Assembly (NCBI GenBank): GCA_002405445.1
Contig: DHLV01000160.1
Coordinates: 1-6,895, forward strand
From: Flammeovirgaceae bacterium UBA4659
GTDB lineage: Bacteria; Bacteroidota; Bacteroidia; Cytophagales; Cyclobacteriaceae
DNA: 6,895 bases
Direction of reading: 5' to 3'
The notes under the pieces were generated by a model that was given only the letters and a program-made list of their open reading frames with translations, was not told the origin of the DNA and searched no databases. Shown piece by piece: positions 1-6,401 of this stretch. Each line of letters opens with the position of its first letter. Within the stretch, counting starts at the first letter, position 1. The position numbers were made by a program, and so were the translations under genes.

Positions 1-347
1 CCGAGATGGGCGTAGTGCGCCCCAATGACAATGGGAAAGGGAGCTTGATTATCAATATAACCGGCCAGATTAAAACTGATACCCTCTTTACCCGTACCGT
101 GCGCCCCGGTTTTGAAAGTGAACTTCTGCGTGTAAGCATTGCCATCGCCTTTCGGTATCAATTTCAACTCTTTCCATTGACTTTGCACGTATGCCAAGGC
201 CAATTTTTCACCGGCAGTGCCCGTTCCGCGCCCTTCCAGTGAATCGTTGGAAAGCACCTTGATGTGCCGTAAAATATTTTGCGAGGATATCTGGCAGTAG
301 ACAGATGTTTGTCCAAAAACAAAAATGAAGCACAATAGGTATTTCAT
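1..347 (-). CDS. M28 family zinc peptidase-like secreted protein, N-terminal part
   Basis: Only the first 115 residues are in the window; the frame stays open to the left edge, so the gene continues beyond it. Residues 1-19 form a signal peptide (MKYLL, then a hydrophobic stretch ending VYCQ), so the protein is exported to the periplasm or beyond. The segment LSNDSLEGRGTGTAGEKLA (32-50), followed by GD..AYTQKF and NLAGYIDN, is the usual start of Bacteroidota M28 aminopeptidases, which remove N-terminal residues from peptides with two zinc ions. It leads into IVIGAHYAHLG (107 onward). Family members normally read GAHYDHLG here, where His is a zinc ligand and the Asp two residues later supports it; this copy has Ala113 in place of that Asp. 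Whether the enzyme is active cannot be judged because the other metal ligands lie outside the window. The ATG at 347 was chosen because it gives a complete signal peptide. The gene is divergent from the universal stress protein gene. Confidence 0.85.
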   Translation of the reverse strand, partial: MKYLLCFIFVFGQTSVYCQISSQNILRHIKVLSNDSLEGRGTGTAGEKLALAYVQSQWKELKLIPKGDGNAYTQKFTFKTGAHGTGKEGISFNLAGYIDNQAPFPIVIGAHYAHL

Positions 348-372
348 GAGGCAATGAAATGATGATACTTCC

Positions 373-380
373 GAAATTTA
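373..380 (-). promoter_or_regulatory. possible -7 element for the M28 gene
   Basis: The minus strand reads TAAATTTC, one mismatch from the Bacteroidota -7 consensus TAnnTTTG, and it lies 25 bases before the ATG at 347. No clear -33 TTTG is visible at the expected distance. This is a weak call, made because the intergenic region is short and divergent and must hold a promoter for each side. Confidence 0.25.
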
Positions 381-407
381 CATTTTTTTACTCTCTCTGA
401 AATCATT

Positions 408-415
408 TACTTTTG
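408..415 (+). promoter_or_regulatory. -7 promoter element of the universal stress protein gene
   Basis: TACTTTTG matches the Bacteroidota sigma-A -7 consensus TAnnTTTG exactly and ends 19 bases before the ATG at 435, which would give a leader of roughly 10-15 bases. The -33 region is T-rich (TTTTTTTA, 383-390) but has no exact TTTG. The call rests on the motif and its position. Confidence 0.55.
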
Positions 416-434
416 AAAAAAACGGGTTTATAAC

Positions 435-1265
435 ATGGCATATCCTAAGATCGTTTTGCTTACCGACTTCTCACATTTGTCCAAAGTGGCGATGGAATAC
501 GCCATTCGCATGGGCGGCCCCGTGAAGGCTGAATTTACCATCCTCAACGTTACCAGGTTTGATGGTGTGCCAAAAGCGAATCTGCGCACCAGGCAAATTG
601 AAAAAGCGCTCATCACTATATCTGAGGAGGAAGGCGCAAAGCTGATTGCCGAGCTAAAGGAGAAAGTGAAGGGTGACTATAAGATTGAATTTAAGTCGAT
701 CAAGTCGCATACCGTTGCTGAGATGGTGAAACGCTACACCGCCAGGCACAAAGTGAATGTTGTAGCGATGGGCTCTCGCAATGCATCCGTTCTCAAGAAA
801 GTACGGCTTGGTGGCACCACAGTTTCGGTAATCGATGATAGCCATGTGCCGGTGCTGGCAATACCGGAGTTTGCCCGGTTCAGGAATTTCGAGCGAATCG
901 TGTATGCCTCCGACTTAAAAGACACACAAAAGGAATTGAACATTGTGATAGAGTTTGCCAAGATCTACGGCTCTCACGTTCACATGGTACACGTGGTGAA
1001 CGCCATGGACAAAAAAGTGGAACACGCCAAGCAGGCAGTGGAAGAGATGATCAGGAAGTCAGGCTATGGTAAAATCGATTTCAGGGTGATGTTGGATGAC
1101 AATATACCGCATGCCATCGACAGCTTTATCAAAGAAACCAAGGCAGACCTGCTCACGACATTTACCCACAAGTTGAGCTTAGAAGAGAAACTATTTGCCA
1201 AGAGTGTGACCAGAACACTCGCTTACCTGGGCAACATACCTTTGTTGGCGATCAAGAGAAAATAG
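435..1265 (+). CDS. tandem-domain universal stress protein (UspA family)
   Basis: This 276-residue cytoplasmic protein holds two UspA-like alpha/beta domains. Domain 1 (about 4-145) opens with the beta-strand KIVLLTDFS and ends with VAMGSRNASVLKK, LGGTTVSVI and VPVLAIP. Domain 2 (about 152-274) opens with FERIVYASDL and ends with FTHKLSLEEKLF, KSVTR and IPLLAIK, a form common in Bacteroidota. Such proteins are linked to survival under stress or energy limitation, often through nucleotide binding. The ATP-binding signature G-x2-G-x9-G-S/T is incomplete in domain 1 (GSRNA...LGGTT, with Ala118 about where the second Gly would fall) and absent in domain 2, so ATP binding is doubtful. The ATG at 435 fits the upstream promoter; there is no Shine-Dalgarno site, as is normal in this phylum. 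The downstream neighbour is convergent, so the gene is probably monocistronic. The family call is secure; the specific role is unknown. Confidence 0.93.
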   Translation: MAYPKIVLLTDFSHLSKVAMEYAIRMGGPVKAEFTILNVTRFDGVPKANLRTRQIEKALITISEEEGAKLIAELKEKVKGDYKIEFKSIKSHTVAEMVKRYTARHKVNVVAMGSRNASVLKKVRLGGTTVSVIDDSHVPVLAIPEFARFRNFERIVYASDLKDTQKELNIVIEFAKIYGSHVHMVHVVNAMDKKVEHAKQAVEEMIRKSGYGKIDFRVMLDDNIPHAIDSFIKETKADLLTTFTHKLSLEEKLFAKSVTRTLAYLGNIPLLAIKRK

Positions 1266-1312
1266 GCCGGTATGGTTGTTAGCTACCCGCAAACAGAAAC
1301 AGGCTATCATCT

Positions 1313-1852
1313 TCAGCTCTTTCTGGCCAACAAAAACCGATACGTGGCCAACCCGATAATCGACAGGCAACAGGCAATTACAAAAAGTTTTTCTGCATCA
1401 AACCAATCGATGGGGCGGTCTTCCAGCTTTGGATCGGTGATCACACTATGTAAGACCAGCGGCACGGCTGCAAAGTAGCTGAGAAAGTGAAGGGTACGCC
1501 ACGTTGCTGATTTCAGCTTGTCCCTGTAAAAAGAACTGATAACAACTACACCAATCAGGTACAAAGCCACCGAACCAAACGTATTGGCCAGCGGTTGGTG
1601 CTGCGTCCAAACGGGCAACAGCAAGTCACCCCAGGTAAACCCTGATTTCGGATCAAGTGGAATAAGAACAATATGCAACAAAATGCCAATCGCGGCTGAG
1701 TAGCCTGTGAATTTGTGCAGCTGTAAAAAGGAAATGCCGTAGGGCAGGGGAAACTCGCGGTTTGTCCAAATGAAAATGCCAACCAGGAAATTTGCAGCCA
1801 GTGCGGCCAACGCAATCATGCCGATGATGCCTGAGAGTTCAATCGTCTCCAT
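1313..1852 (-). CDS. ferric-reductase-like haem-binding membrane protein
   Basis: The 179-residue protein has five likely membrane helices: about 6-29, 45-65, 90-108, 120-140 and 154-174. Helix 2 carries His46 (LQLHKFTGY) and His60 (LLHIVLIP), and helix 4 carries His122 (TLHFLSY) and His135 (VLHSVI). Two helices with two histidines each, 14 and 13 residues apart, are the hallmark of the ferric reductase / NADPH oxidase / MsrQ transmembrane domain, where they ligate two b-type haems stacked across the membrane. No FAD- or NAD-binding domain is fused to it and none lies next to it, so it would need a separate electron donor; it could work as an MsrQ-like haem subunit, but no MsrP partner is in view. 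The ATG at 1852 lies 85 bases after asnS on the same strand, with no recognisable TAnnTTTG promoter between, so read-through from asnS is plausible. Family call good; substrate unknown. Confidence 0.85.
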   Translation of the reverse strand: METIELSGIIGMIALAALAANFLVGIFIWTNREFPLPYGISFLQLHKFTGYSAAIGILLHIVLIPLDPKSGFTWGDLLLPVWTQHQPLANTFGSVALYLIGVVVISSFYRDKLKSATWRTLHFLSYFAAVPLVLHSVITDPKLEDRPIDWFDAEKLFVIACCLSIIGLATYRFLLARKS

Positions 1853-1877
1853 CTATGTTACTTGTTGATGTGTTGAC

Positions 1878-1944
1878 GTTTTAGACGCGTTAACGGTGAA
1901 GCGTTCCATCCGGGTTTCATATTTTATGCAGTCACGTCTAAAAC
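1878..1944. repeat. 10-bp inverted repeat across the asnS stop codon
   Basis: GTTTTAGACG (1878-1887) and its exact reverse complement CGTCTAAAAC (1935-1944) are separated by 47 bases. The right arm contains the asnS stop codon, and the left arm lies in the spacer before the ferric-reductase-like gene. No T-run follows the left arm on the transcribed strand, so it is not a typical intrinsic terminator. It could form a long-range hairpin in an asnS read-through transcript, or be chance. Confidence 0.4.
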
Positions 1945-3371
1945 TCAGCACTCTTCGGAAACCTCGGGTAGGGAATGACATCGCGGATATTGGTCATGCC
2001 CGTCACAAACAAAATCAACCGCTCAAAGCCCAGACCGAAGCCTGCATGGGGTGCAGATCCGAACTTTCGAAGGTCCAGATACCACCACAAGTCCTTTTCA
2101 GGCAGATTCATCTCATGCACACGCTTCAATAACTGGTCATAGCGCTCTTCGCGCTGCGACCCGCCAATGATTTCACCTATCCCCGGAAACAGTACATCCA
2201 TGGCTGCCACGGTTTTGCCGTCATCATTTTGGCGCATGTAAAATGCCTTGATGTCCTTCGGATAATCGTAAAGAATCACCGGTTTCTTAAAATGCTTTTC
2301 AACCAGATAGCGCTCATGTTCCGACTGCAAATCAACGCCCCATTGGTCTACCAGATAGTGAAACTTTTTCTTTTTGTTTGGATTTGAGTTCCGCAAAATG
2401 TCTATTGCTTCAGTGTAGGTCAATCGCTGAAAGTCATTTTCAATTACAAATCTCAAGCGCTCGAGCAGGCTCAGTTCGCTCCTTTGTTCTTGTGGCTTGG
2501 TAGCCTCTTCTTCGTGTGCACGCTTATTCAAAAATTCCAGATCATCCTTGCAGTGATCGAGTGCGTATCGCACCAGATATTGCAGCAGGTCTGTAGCCAA
2601 CTGCATGTTGTCGGTGATGTCGTAGAAAGCCATCTCTGGCTCAATCATCCAAAACTCAGCCAGGTGGCGTGTGGTGTTCGAGTTTTCCGCGCGAAACGTA
2701 GGTCCGAAGGTATAGATGTCGCCTAACGCCAACGCATAAGTTTCACCCTCTAGCTGGCCAGACACCGTAAGGTTTGTCTCGCGACCAAAAAAATCTTCTT
2801 TATGATCCACGTGCCCGCTTTCGTCACGGGGTGGGTTGTTGATGTTCAACGTTGTTACCCGAAACATATCCCCTGCACCTTCCGCATCAGAACCGGTGAT
2901 GATAGGCGTGTGTACATACGTAAATCCCCGTTCGTTAAAAAAATGATGGATGGCAAACGCCATGGCGTGGCGCACGCGCATCACTGCGCTGATAGTGTTA
3001 GTGCGCACCCGCAAATGGGCCTTCTCCCGCAGAAACTCGAGCGAATGTTTTTTGGGTTGCAGCGGAAACTCCTCGGGATCGCTGTCTCCCAATACAGTCA
3101 GTTGGTTCACTTTTATCTCTACGGCTTGCCCTTTTCCAACGGAAGCGATTAACTCACCCTCCACCGAAATACACGCACCTGTTGTAATCCGTTTGAGCAA
3201 CGTGTCGTCAAACGTATTCAGTGCGACCACCGCCTGGATGTTGTTGATGGTAGATCCATCGTTTATCGCAATAAACTGGTTGTTACGAAAAGTTCGCACC
3301 CAACCTTGTGCCTTTACCGTTTGCCCCTGCGGGGCCGAAGAAAGTATCTCTTTGATCTTTGTGCGTTGCAT
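1938..3371 (-). CDS. asnS: asparaginyl-tRNA synthetase
   Basis: The 477-residue cytoplasmic enzyme attaches asparagine to tRNA-Asn using ATP. An OB-fold anticodon-binding domain occupies about 18-93 ([13 protein letters not shown]...AINDGS). The class II catalytic core follows: [16 protein letters not shown] (155-170), TVSGQLEGE (202-210), motif 2 [21 protein letters not shown] (227-247), [10 protein letters not shown] (399-408) and motif 3 GFGLGFERL (444-452), with the family's C-terminal [16 protein letters not shown]. The segment [15 protein letters not shown] marks AsnS rather than AspRS. Length is close to the E. coli enzyme (466). A TTG at 3380 is also in frame, but the ATG at 3371 is preferred: it starts right before the conserved QRTKIKEIL segment, and the TTG overlaps the likely promoter element. 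The gene is divergent from rpoN, and the ferric-reductase-like gene follows 85 bases downstream. Confidence 0.98.
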   Translation of the reverse strand: MQRTKIKEILSSAPQGQTVKAQGWVRTFRNNQFIAINDGSTINNIQAVVALNTFDDTLLKRITTGACISVEGELIASVGKGQAVEIKVNQLTVLGDSDPEEFPLQPKKHSLEFLREKAHLRVRTNTISAVMRVRHAMAFAIHHFFNERGFTYVHTPIITGSDAEGAGDMFRVTTLNINNPPRDESGHVDHKEDFFGRETNLTVSGQLEGETYALALGDIYTFGPTFRAENSNTTRHLAEFWMIEPEMAFYDITDNMQLATDLLQYLVRYALDHCKDDLEFLNKRAHEEEATKPQEQRSELSLLERLRFVIENDFQRLTYTEAIDILRNSNPNKKKKFHYLVDQWGVDLQSEHERYLVEKHFKKPVILYDYPKDIKAFYMRQNDDGKTVAAMDVLFPGIGEIIGGSQREERYDQLLKRVHEMNLPEKDLWWYLDLRKFGSAPHAGFGLGFERLILFVTGMTNIRDVIPYPRFPKSAEF

Positions 3372-3377
3372 AAAGCG

Positions 3378-3385
3378 CAAATCTA
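3378..3385 (-). promoter_or_regulatory. -7 promoter element of asnS
   Basis: The minus strand reads TAGATTTG, an exact TAnnTTTG match, only 6 bases before the asnS ATG at 3371. A -33 candidate, TTTT, lies about 20 bases further upstream (3406-3409); a better TTG (3399-3401) is spaced too closely. If used, the transcript would start at or within a few bases of the ATG. Confidence 0.5.
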
Positions 3386-3434
3386 AAAGCTAAAATGTCA
3401 ATTGTAAAATCTTCAGTATTTTTCTGGCTGTGTT

Positions 3435-3464
3435 TTTGCTACACGTGCCAATGTGGTAAATTTG
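3435..3464 (+). promoter_or_regulatory. rpoN promoter (-33 TTTG, -7 TAAATTTG)
   Basis: TTTG (3435-3438) and TAAATTTG (3457-3464) are separated by 18 bases, close to the Bacteroidota sigma-A consensus TTTG-N19-21-TAnnTTTG. The -7 element ends 16 bases before the rpoN ATG, which predicts a leader of about 10 bases. It is the best promoter match in the window. Confidence 0.65.
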
Positions 3465-3480
3465 AGCGTAAATCGATTGC

Positions 3481-4944
3481 ATGCAGCGCCTAGGTCTCAG
3501 TCAGTCACTCCAACAAAAGCTGTCGCCCCAGCAGATCCAGTTCATCAAACTGCTGCAGGTGCCCACGGCCGAACTGGAGGCACGCATTGAGGAAGAACTG
3601 GAGCTAAATCCTGTGTTGGAACAAGGTGACGAAGAAGAGGAGCCATCCGTTGATAATCAACAAGATGAAGCCAGCGATGAAGAGGCTGCGCAGGAGGAGA
3701 AAAATGATGAGCTCGACATAGACGACTATCTGCGTGACGATGACTATGCCAGCTACAAAACCAACACCGACAATAGCGATGACGATGATGACCGGGAGAT
3801 GCCCATGGCTACAGGCACATCATTACAAGAAACACTGCTCACCCAGTTAGGCTTTTTGGGATTGGACGACCGCCAGGCAGCCATTGGCAAACAACTGATC
3901 GGAAGCATTGAGGGAGACGGCTACATCCGCAGAGAACTGGAGTCAATCGTAAACGATCTGGCATTTTCTCAGGGTATCGATACTTCCTTAGCAGAGGTAG
4001 AAAGCATTCTCAAGAAGATTCAAATGTTTGACCCGGCCGGCATTGCAGCCCGTCATTTGCAGGAATGTCTGCAACTGCAATTAGAACGCATGGACGATGG
4101 TCAGGATGTGGATGTGATTGTCGCCAAGCGAATTCTGGCTGAGTGTTATGAGGAGTTTACCAAAAAGCATTATGCCAAAATTCAAAAGAAGCTCGATCTC
4201 GATGACGAAGATTACATCAAAGATGCCATCGAATTGATTGTTCGACTGAACCCGAAGCCAGGTGGAGAAGTGGCCGCTGGTATGGTAAAAAATCAATACG
4301 TAATCCCCGATTTTATTTTAGTCAACAACAACGGCAAGTTAGAGTTGTCACTGAATTCACGCAATGCTCCGGAGTTGCGCATCAGTCGCTCGTATTCAAA
4401 CATGATGCAAGCATACGACCGGAGCGACAAGAAAGACAAGAAGCTGAAAGAGGCGGTTACGTTTGTAAAGCAAAAACTGGATGCAGCGAAATGGTTTATT
4501 GATGCCATCAAACAACGCCAGCACACTTTACTGCGAACCATGCGGGCGATCGTGGATTTCCAATACGATTATTTTCAGGACGGTGACGAAACAAAGTTGA
4601 AACCGATGATCTTGAAAGACATCGCGCAAATTATTGGTATGGACATTTCCACTGTGAGCCGGGTGGCCAGCAGCAAAACTGTTCAAACCGATTTCGGGAT
4701 ATATCCTTTAAAGTACTTCTTCTCAGAGGGTATTGCCACGGATTCAGGTGAAGAAGTGAGCAGCCGCGAAGTGAAGCAGATTATCAAAGATTTGATTGAC
4801 AGCGAAGACAAGAGCAAACCTTACCCTGACGATAAGTTAGAAGACTTACTCAATGCCAAAGGCTACAACATCGCCAGGCGCACGGTGGCAAAGTACCGCG
4901 AGCAGTTGAATATTCCGGTAGCACGTTTGAGAAGGGAGATATGA
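3481..4944 (+). CDS. rpoN: RNA polymerase sigma-54 factor
   Basis: The 487-residue protein is the alternative sigma factor that directs RNA polymerase to -24/-12 promoters and needs an AAA+ enhancer-binding activator to open DNA. Region I (1-48) has the typical Gln/Leu-rich start, LSQSLQQKLSPQQIQFIKLLQ, then ELEARIEEELELNPVLE. Region II (about 49-106) is a highly acidic, low-complexity linker rich in Asp and Glu. The core-binding part follows (about 115-300, with FDPAGIAARHLQECL and LNPKPGG). The DNA-binding part has a helix-turn-helix near 378-400 (KDIAQIIGMDISTVSRVASSK), FGIYPLKYFFSEG (405-417) and the RpoN box ARRTVAKYRE (465-474), which reads the -24 element. Length matches the family (E. 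coli 477). The ATG at 3481 is the first in frame after a TAA at 3469. It is divergent from asnS and overlaps the next gene by 4 bases. No enhancer-binding protein or hpf-like gene is adjacent here. Confidence 0.98.
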   Translation: MQRLGLSQSLQQKLSPQQIQFIKLLQVPTAELEARIEEELELNPVLEQGDEEEEPSVDNQQDEASDEEAAQEEKNDELDIDDYLRDDDYASYKTNTDNSDDDDDREMPMATGTSLQETLLTQLGFLGLDDRQAAIGKQLIGSIEGDGYIRRELESIVNDLAFSQGIDTSLAEVESILKKIQMFDPAGIAARHLQECLQLQLERMDDGQDVDVIVAKRILAECYEEFTKKHYAKIQKKLDLDDEDYIKDAIELIVRLNPKPGGEVAAGMVKNQYVIPDFILVNNNGKLELSLNSRNAPELRISRSYSNMMQAYDRSDKKDKKLKEAVTFVKQKLDAAKWFIDAIKQRQHTLLRTMRAIVDFQYDYFQDGDETKLKPMILKDIAQIIGMDISTVSRVASSKTVQTDFGIYPLKYFFSEGIATDSGEEVSSREVKQIIKDLIDSEDKSKPYPDDKLEDLLNAKGYNIARRTVAKYREQLNIPVARLRREI

Positions 4945-5558
4945 TCGCTAGACCAGTCGCACAGTTGATCTCATACGTTTTTCATCCGTTGCTGCTTGCC
5001 ACCTATTTGGTCATTTTCTTAAGCATGTATTTTCCGGCCATGGTGATGGCTGACCGTGGAAAAGCCTGGGTGATCACCGCTTTTGTTTTTGTGTTTACTT
5101 GTCTGTTGCCAACAATGAATTTGCTGATGCTTCGATCTTTCAAAACCATCGGGTCCCTCACAATGGAAAGTCGTAAAGAGAGGATTTTTCCTTTTGTGAT
5201 GATCACCGTGATTTATGGCGTGATTGCTTACCTTTTTTACAATAACCTGCCGTTTTTAAAACTGAACAAGCTCATGTTGGTTGTTTTTGCTTTAGTGCTG
5301 GTGTCGCTGCTGATCACACTTTTTTTTAAGATCAGTATCCACAGCCTGTCGATAGCAGGTGCTGTGGGGATTGTGATACCGCTCAACAAAGCGATGGAAG
5401 AACCCTGCTTGCTGATACCCACCGCAGTGCTGATCGTATTGGCCGGGGTGGTGATGTCTGCCAGGCTGGTACTGGGCGCACACACGCTGCGCGAAGTGTT
5501 GTACGGTGCCATGGTGGGGTTGGTCATCGGCTATGTAGGCGTGATGGCGCTTTTTTAG
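4941..5558 (+). CDS. PAP2-like integral membrane protein with degenerate phosphatase motifs
   Basis: The 205-residue protein has about six hydrophobic helices (roughly 7-30, 42-63, 83-100, 110-128, 135-172 as one or two, and 185-204). It resembles the PAP2 superfamily of lipid phosphatases. The third PAP2 motif, S/R-x5-H-x3-D, appears as R175-x5-H181-x3-E185 (ARLVLGAH, then E), with Glu for the usual Asp. The second, PSGH, appears as ISIH with His134 kept. The first, K-x6-RP, is not convincing, though a basic stretch (RKER, 78-81) lies in its region. The two histidines needed for phosphoryl transfer are present, so activity is possible but unproven. The ATG overlaps the rpoN stop (ATGA, 4941-4944), and a purine-rich GAAGGGAG lies just upstream, so translation is probably coupled to rpoN. 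Its role, perhaps in undecaprenyl or phospholipid turnover, is a guess. Confidence 0.75.
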   Translation: MIARPVAQLISYVFHPLLLATYLVIFLSMYFPAMVMADRGKAWVITAFVFVFTCLLPTMNLLMLRSFKTIGSLTMESRKERIFPFVMITVIYGVIAYLFYNNLPFLKLNKLMLVVFALVLVSLLITLFFKISIHSLSIAGAVGIVIPLNKAMEEPCLLIPTAVLIVLAGVVMSARLVLGAHTLREVLYGAMVGLVIGYVGVMALF

Positions 5559-5603
5559 ACGATTCTTTCGTAATTGCCATTAATCAAATAACAATAAAAC
5601 CAA

Positions 5604-6386
5604 ATGGACTTCAAGTTTATCACATACAGCAGCGGCAATGGCGTAGCCACCGTCACATTGAACCGCCCAGAAGTATACAACGCGTTAAATAACGCCATCA
5701 CCTATGAGTTGCAGGATGCACTCAAGGCTGTAGCCAAAGACGATACCGTACGCGCGGTGGTGCTGACGGGGGCGGGCAAGGCATTTTGCTCAGGGCAGGA
5801 TTTGAAGGATAGTGCCGCGCAAGGCAAACGATCGTTTCTCGATTCGTTGCACAAGCGGTATAATCCCATCGTGTTGGCCATGCGCAACTTACCCAAGCCT
5901 ATTGTATGCCGGCTCAACGGAGTGGCAGCGGGGGCCGGTTGCTCGTTGGCATTGGCTTGCGATGTAATCGTGGCTTCGGAAGAGGCTAGCCTCATTGAGG
6001 TGTTTGTCAACATTGGTTTGGTGCCCGATTCAGGCTCGTCATTTTTTTTGCCCCGTTTAGTAGGCATGGCCAAGGCCTTTGAGATGTGCTCGTCAGGCAG
6101 TAAAGTGGCAGCCACAGAAGCGTTTAAAATGGGATTGGTGAACAAGGTGGTGGCGGTGACTGAGCTGGATGCAGCCGTAAAAACTTACACGGACTATTAT
6201 GCCAACGCGCCTACCAAGGCTATTGGATTGATCAAAAAGATGCTGAATAAATCTGCTACCGCAAATCTGGAAGAGATGCTGGAGTACGAAGCCTATTGTC
6301 AGGAAATTGCAGGAGCTACAGCTGACCATCAAGAGGGTGTACAGGCATTTCTGGAAAAACGCAAGCCCGAATTCAAGGGCAGGTAA
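5604..6386 (+). CDS. crotonase-family enoyl-CoA isomerase, PaaG-like
   Basis: The 260-residue cytoplasmic protein has the full enoyl-CoA hydratase/isomerase fold: VTLNRPEVYNALN (17-29), the oxyanion-hole segments FCSGQDL (61-67) and NGVAAGAG (105-112), then CDVIVASEEA and IGLVPDSGSSFFLPRLVG (137-154). The two glutamates that catalyse hydration in classical enoyl-CoA hydratase are replaced here by Ser114 and Phe134, while Asp142 in LVPDSG matches the catalytic Asp of PaaG. This points to an isomerase such as ring-1,2-epoxyphenylacetyl-CoA isomerase, or another double-bond isomerase, rather than a hydratase. No other phenylacetate-degradation gene is in the window, so the true substrate is open and no symbol is given. 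The ATG at 5604 follows an A-rich leader typical of Bacteroidota. The 45-base gap from the previous gene shows no clear promoter, so it may be read from the rpoN transcript. Confidence 0.92.
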   Translation: MDFKFITYSSGNGVATVTLNRPEVYNALNNAITYELQDALKAVAKDDTVRAVVLTGAGKAFCSGQDLKDSAAQGKRSFLDSLHKRYNPIVLAMRNLPKPIVCRLNGVAAGAGCSLALACDVIVASEEASLIEVFVNIGLVPDSGSSFFLPRLVGMAKAFEMCSSGSKVAATEAFKMGLVNKVVAVTELDAAVKTYTDYYANAPTKAIGLIKKMLNKSATANLEEMLEYEAYCQEIAGATADHQEGVQAFLEKRKPEFKGR

Positions 6387-6401
6387 TCACGGCACAGTAA
6401 T

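Noticed and set aside
6..242. A 78-codon plus-strand open frame at the left edge.
   Set aside because: It is the antisense shadow of the M28 peptidase, whose signal peptide and motifs are clear on the minus strand.
1280..1306. TAGC...GCTA inverted repeat between the convergent universal stress protein and ferric-reductase-like genes.
   Set aside because: The arms are only 4 bases long and no T-run follows on either side, so it cannot be supported as a terminator.
3372..3380. Upstream TTG start for asnS at 3380.
   Set aside because: It adds only three residues, overlaps the -7 promoter element, and a normal ATG follows at 3371.
2802..3393. Two overlapping plus-strand open frames (116 and 147 codons) opposite asnS.
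   Set aside because: They lie antisense to the conserved asnS coding sequence, and their translations show no recognisable domain.
5523..5556. Possible intrinsic terminator at the end of the PAP2-like gene: GTCATC/GATGGC arms followed by GC and six T.
   Set aside because: The stem has six pairs including one G-U, the loop is 14 bases, and the whole structure lies within coding sequence; the T-run encodes the last residues.
5702..6145. A 147-codon minus-strand open frame inside the isomerase gene.
   Set aside because: It is antisense to a well-conserved crotonase-family gene and its translation has no family features.
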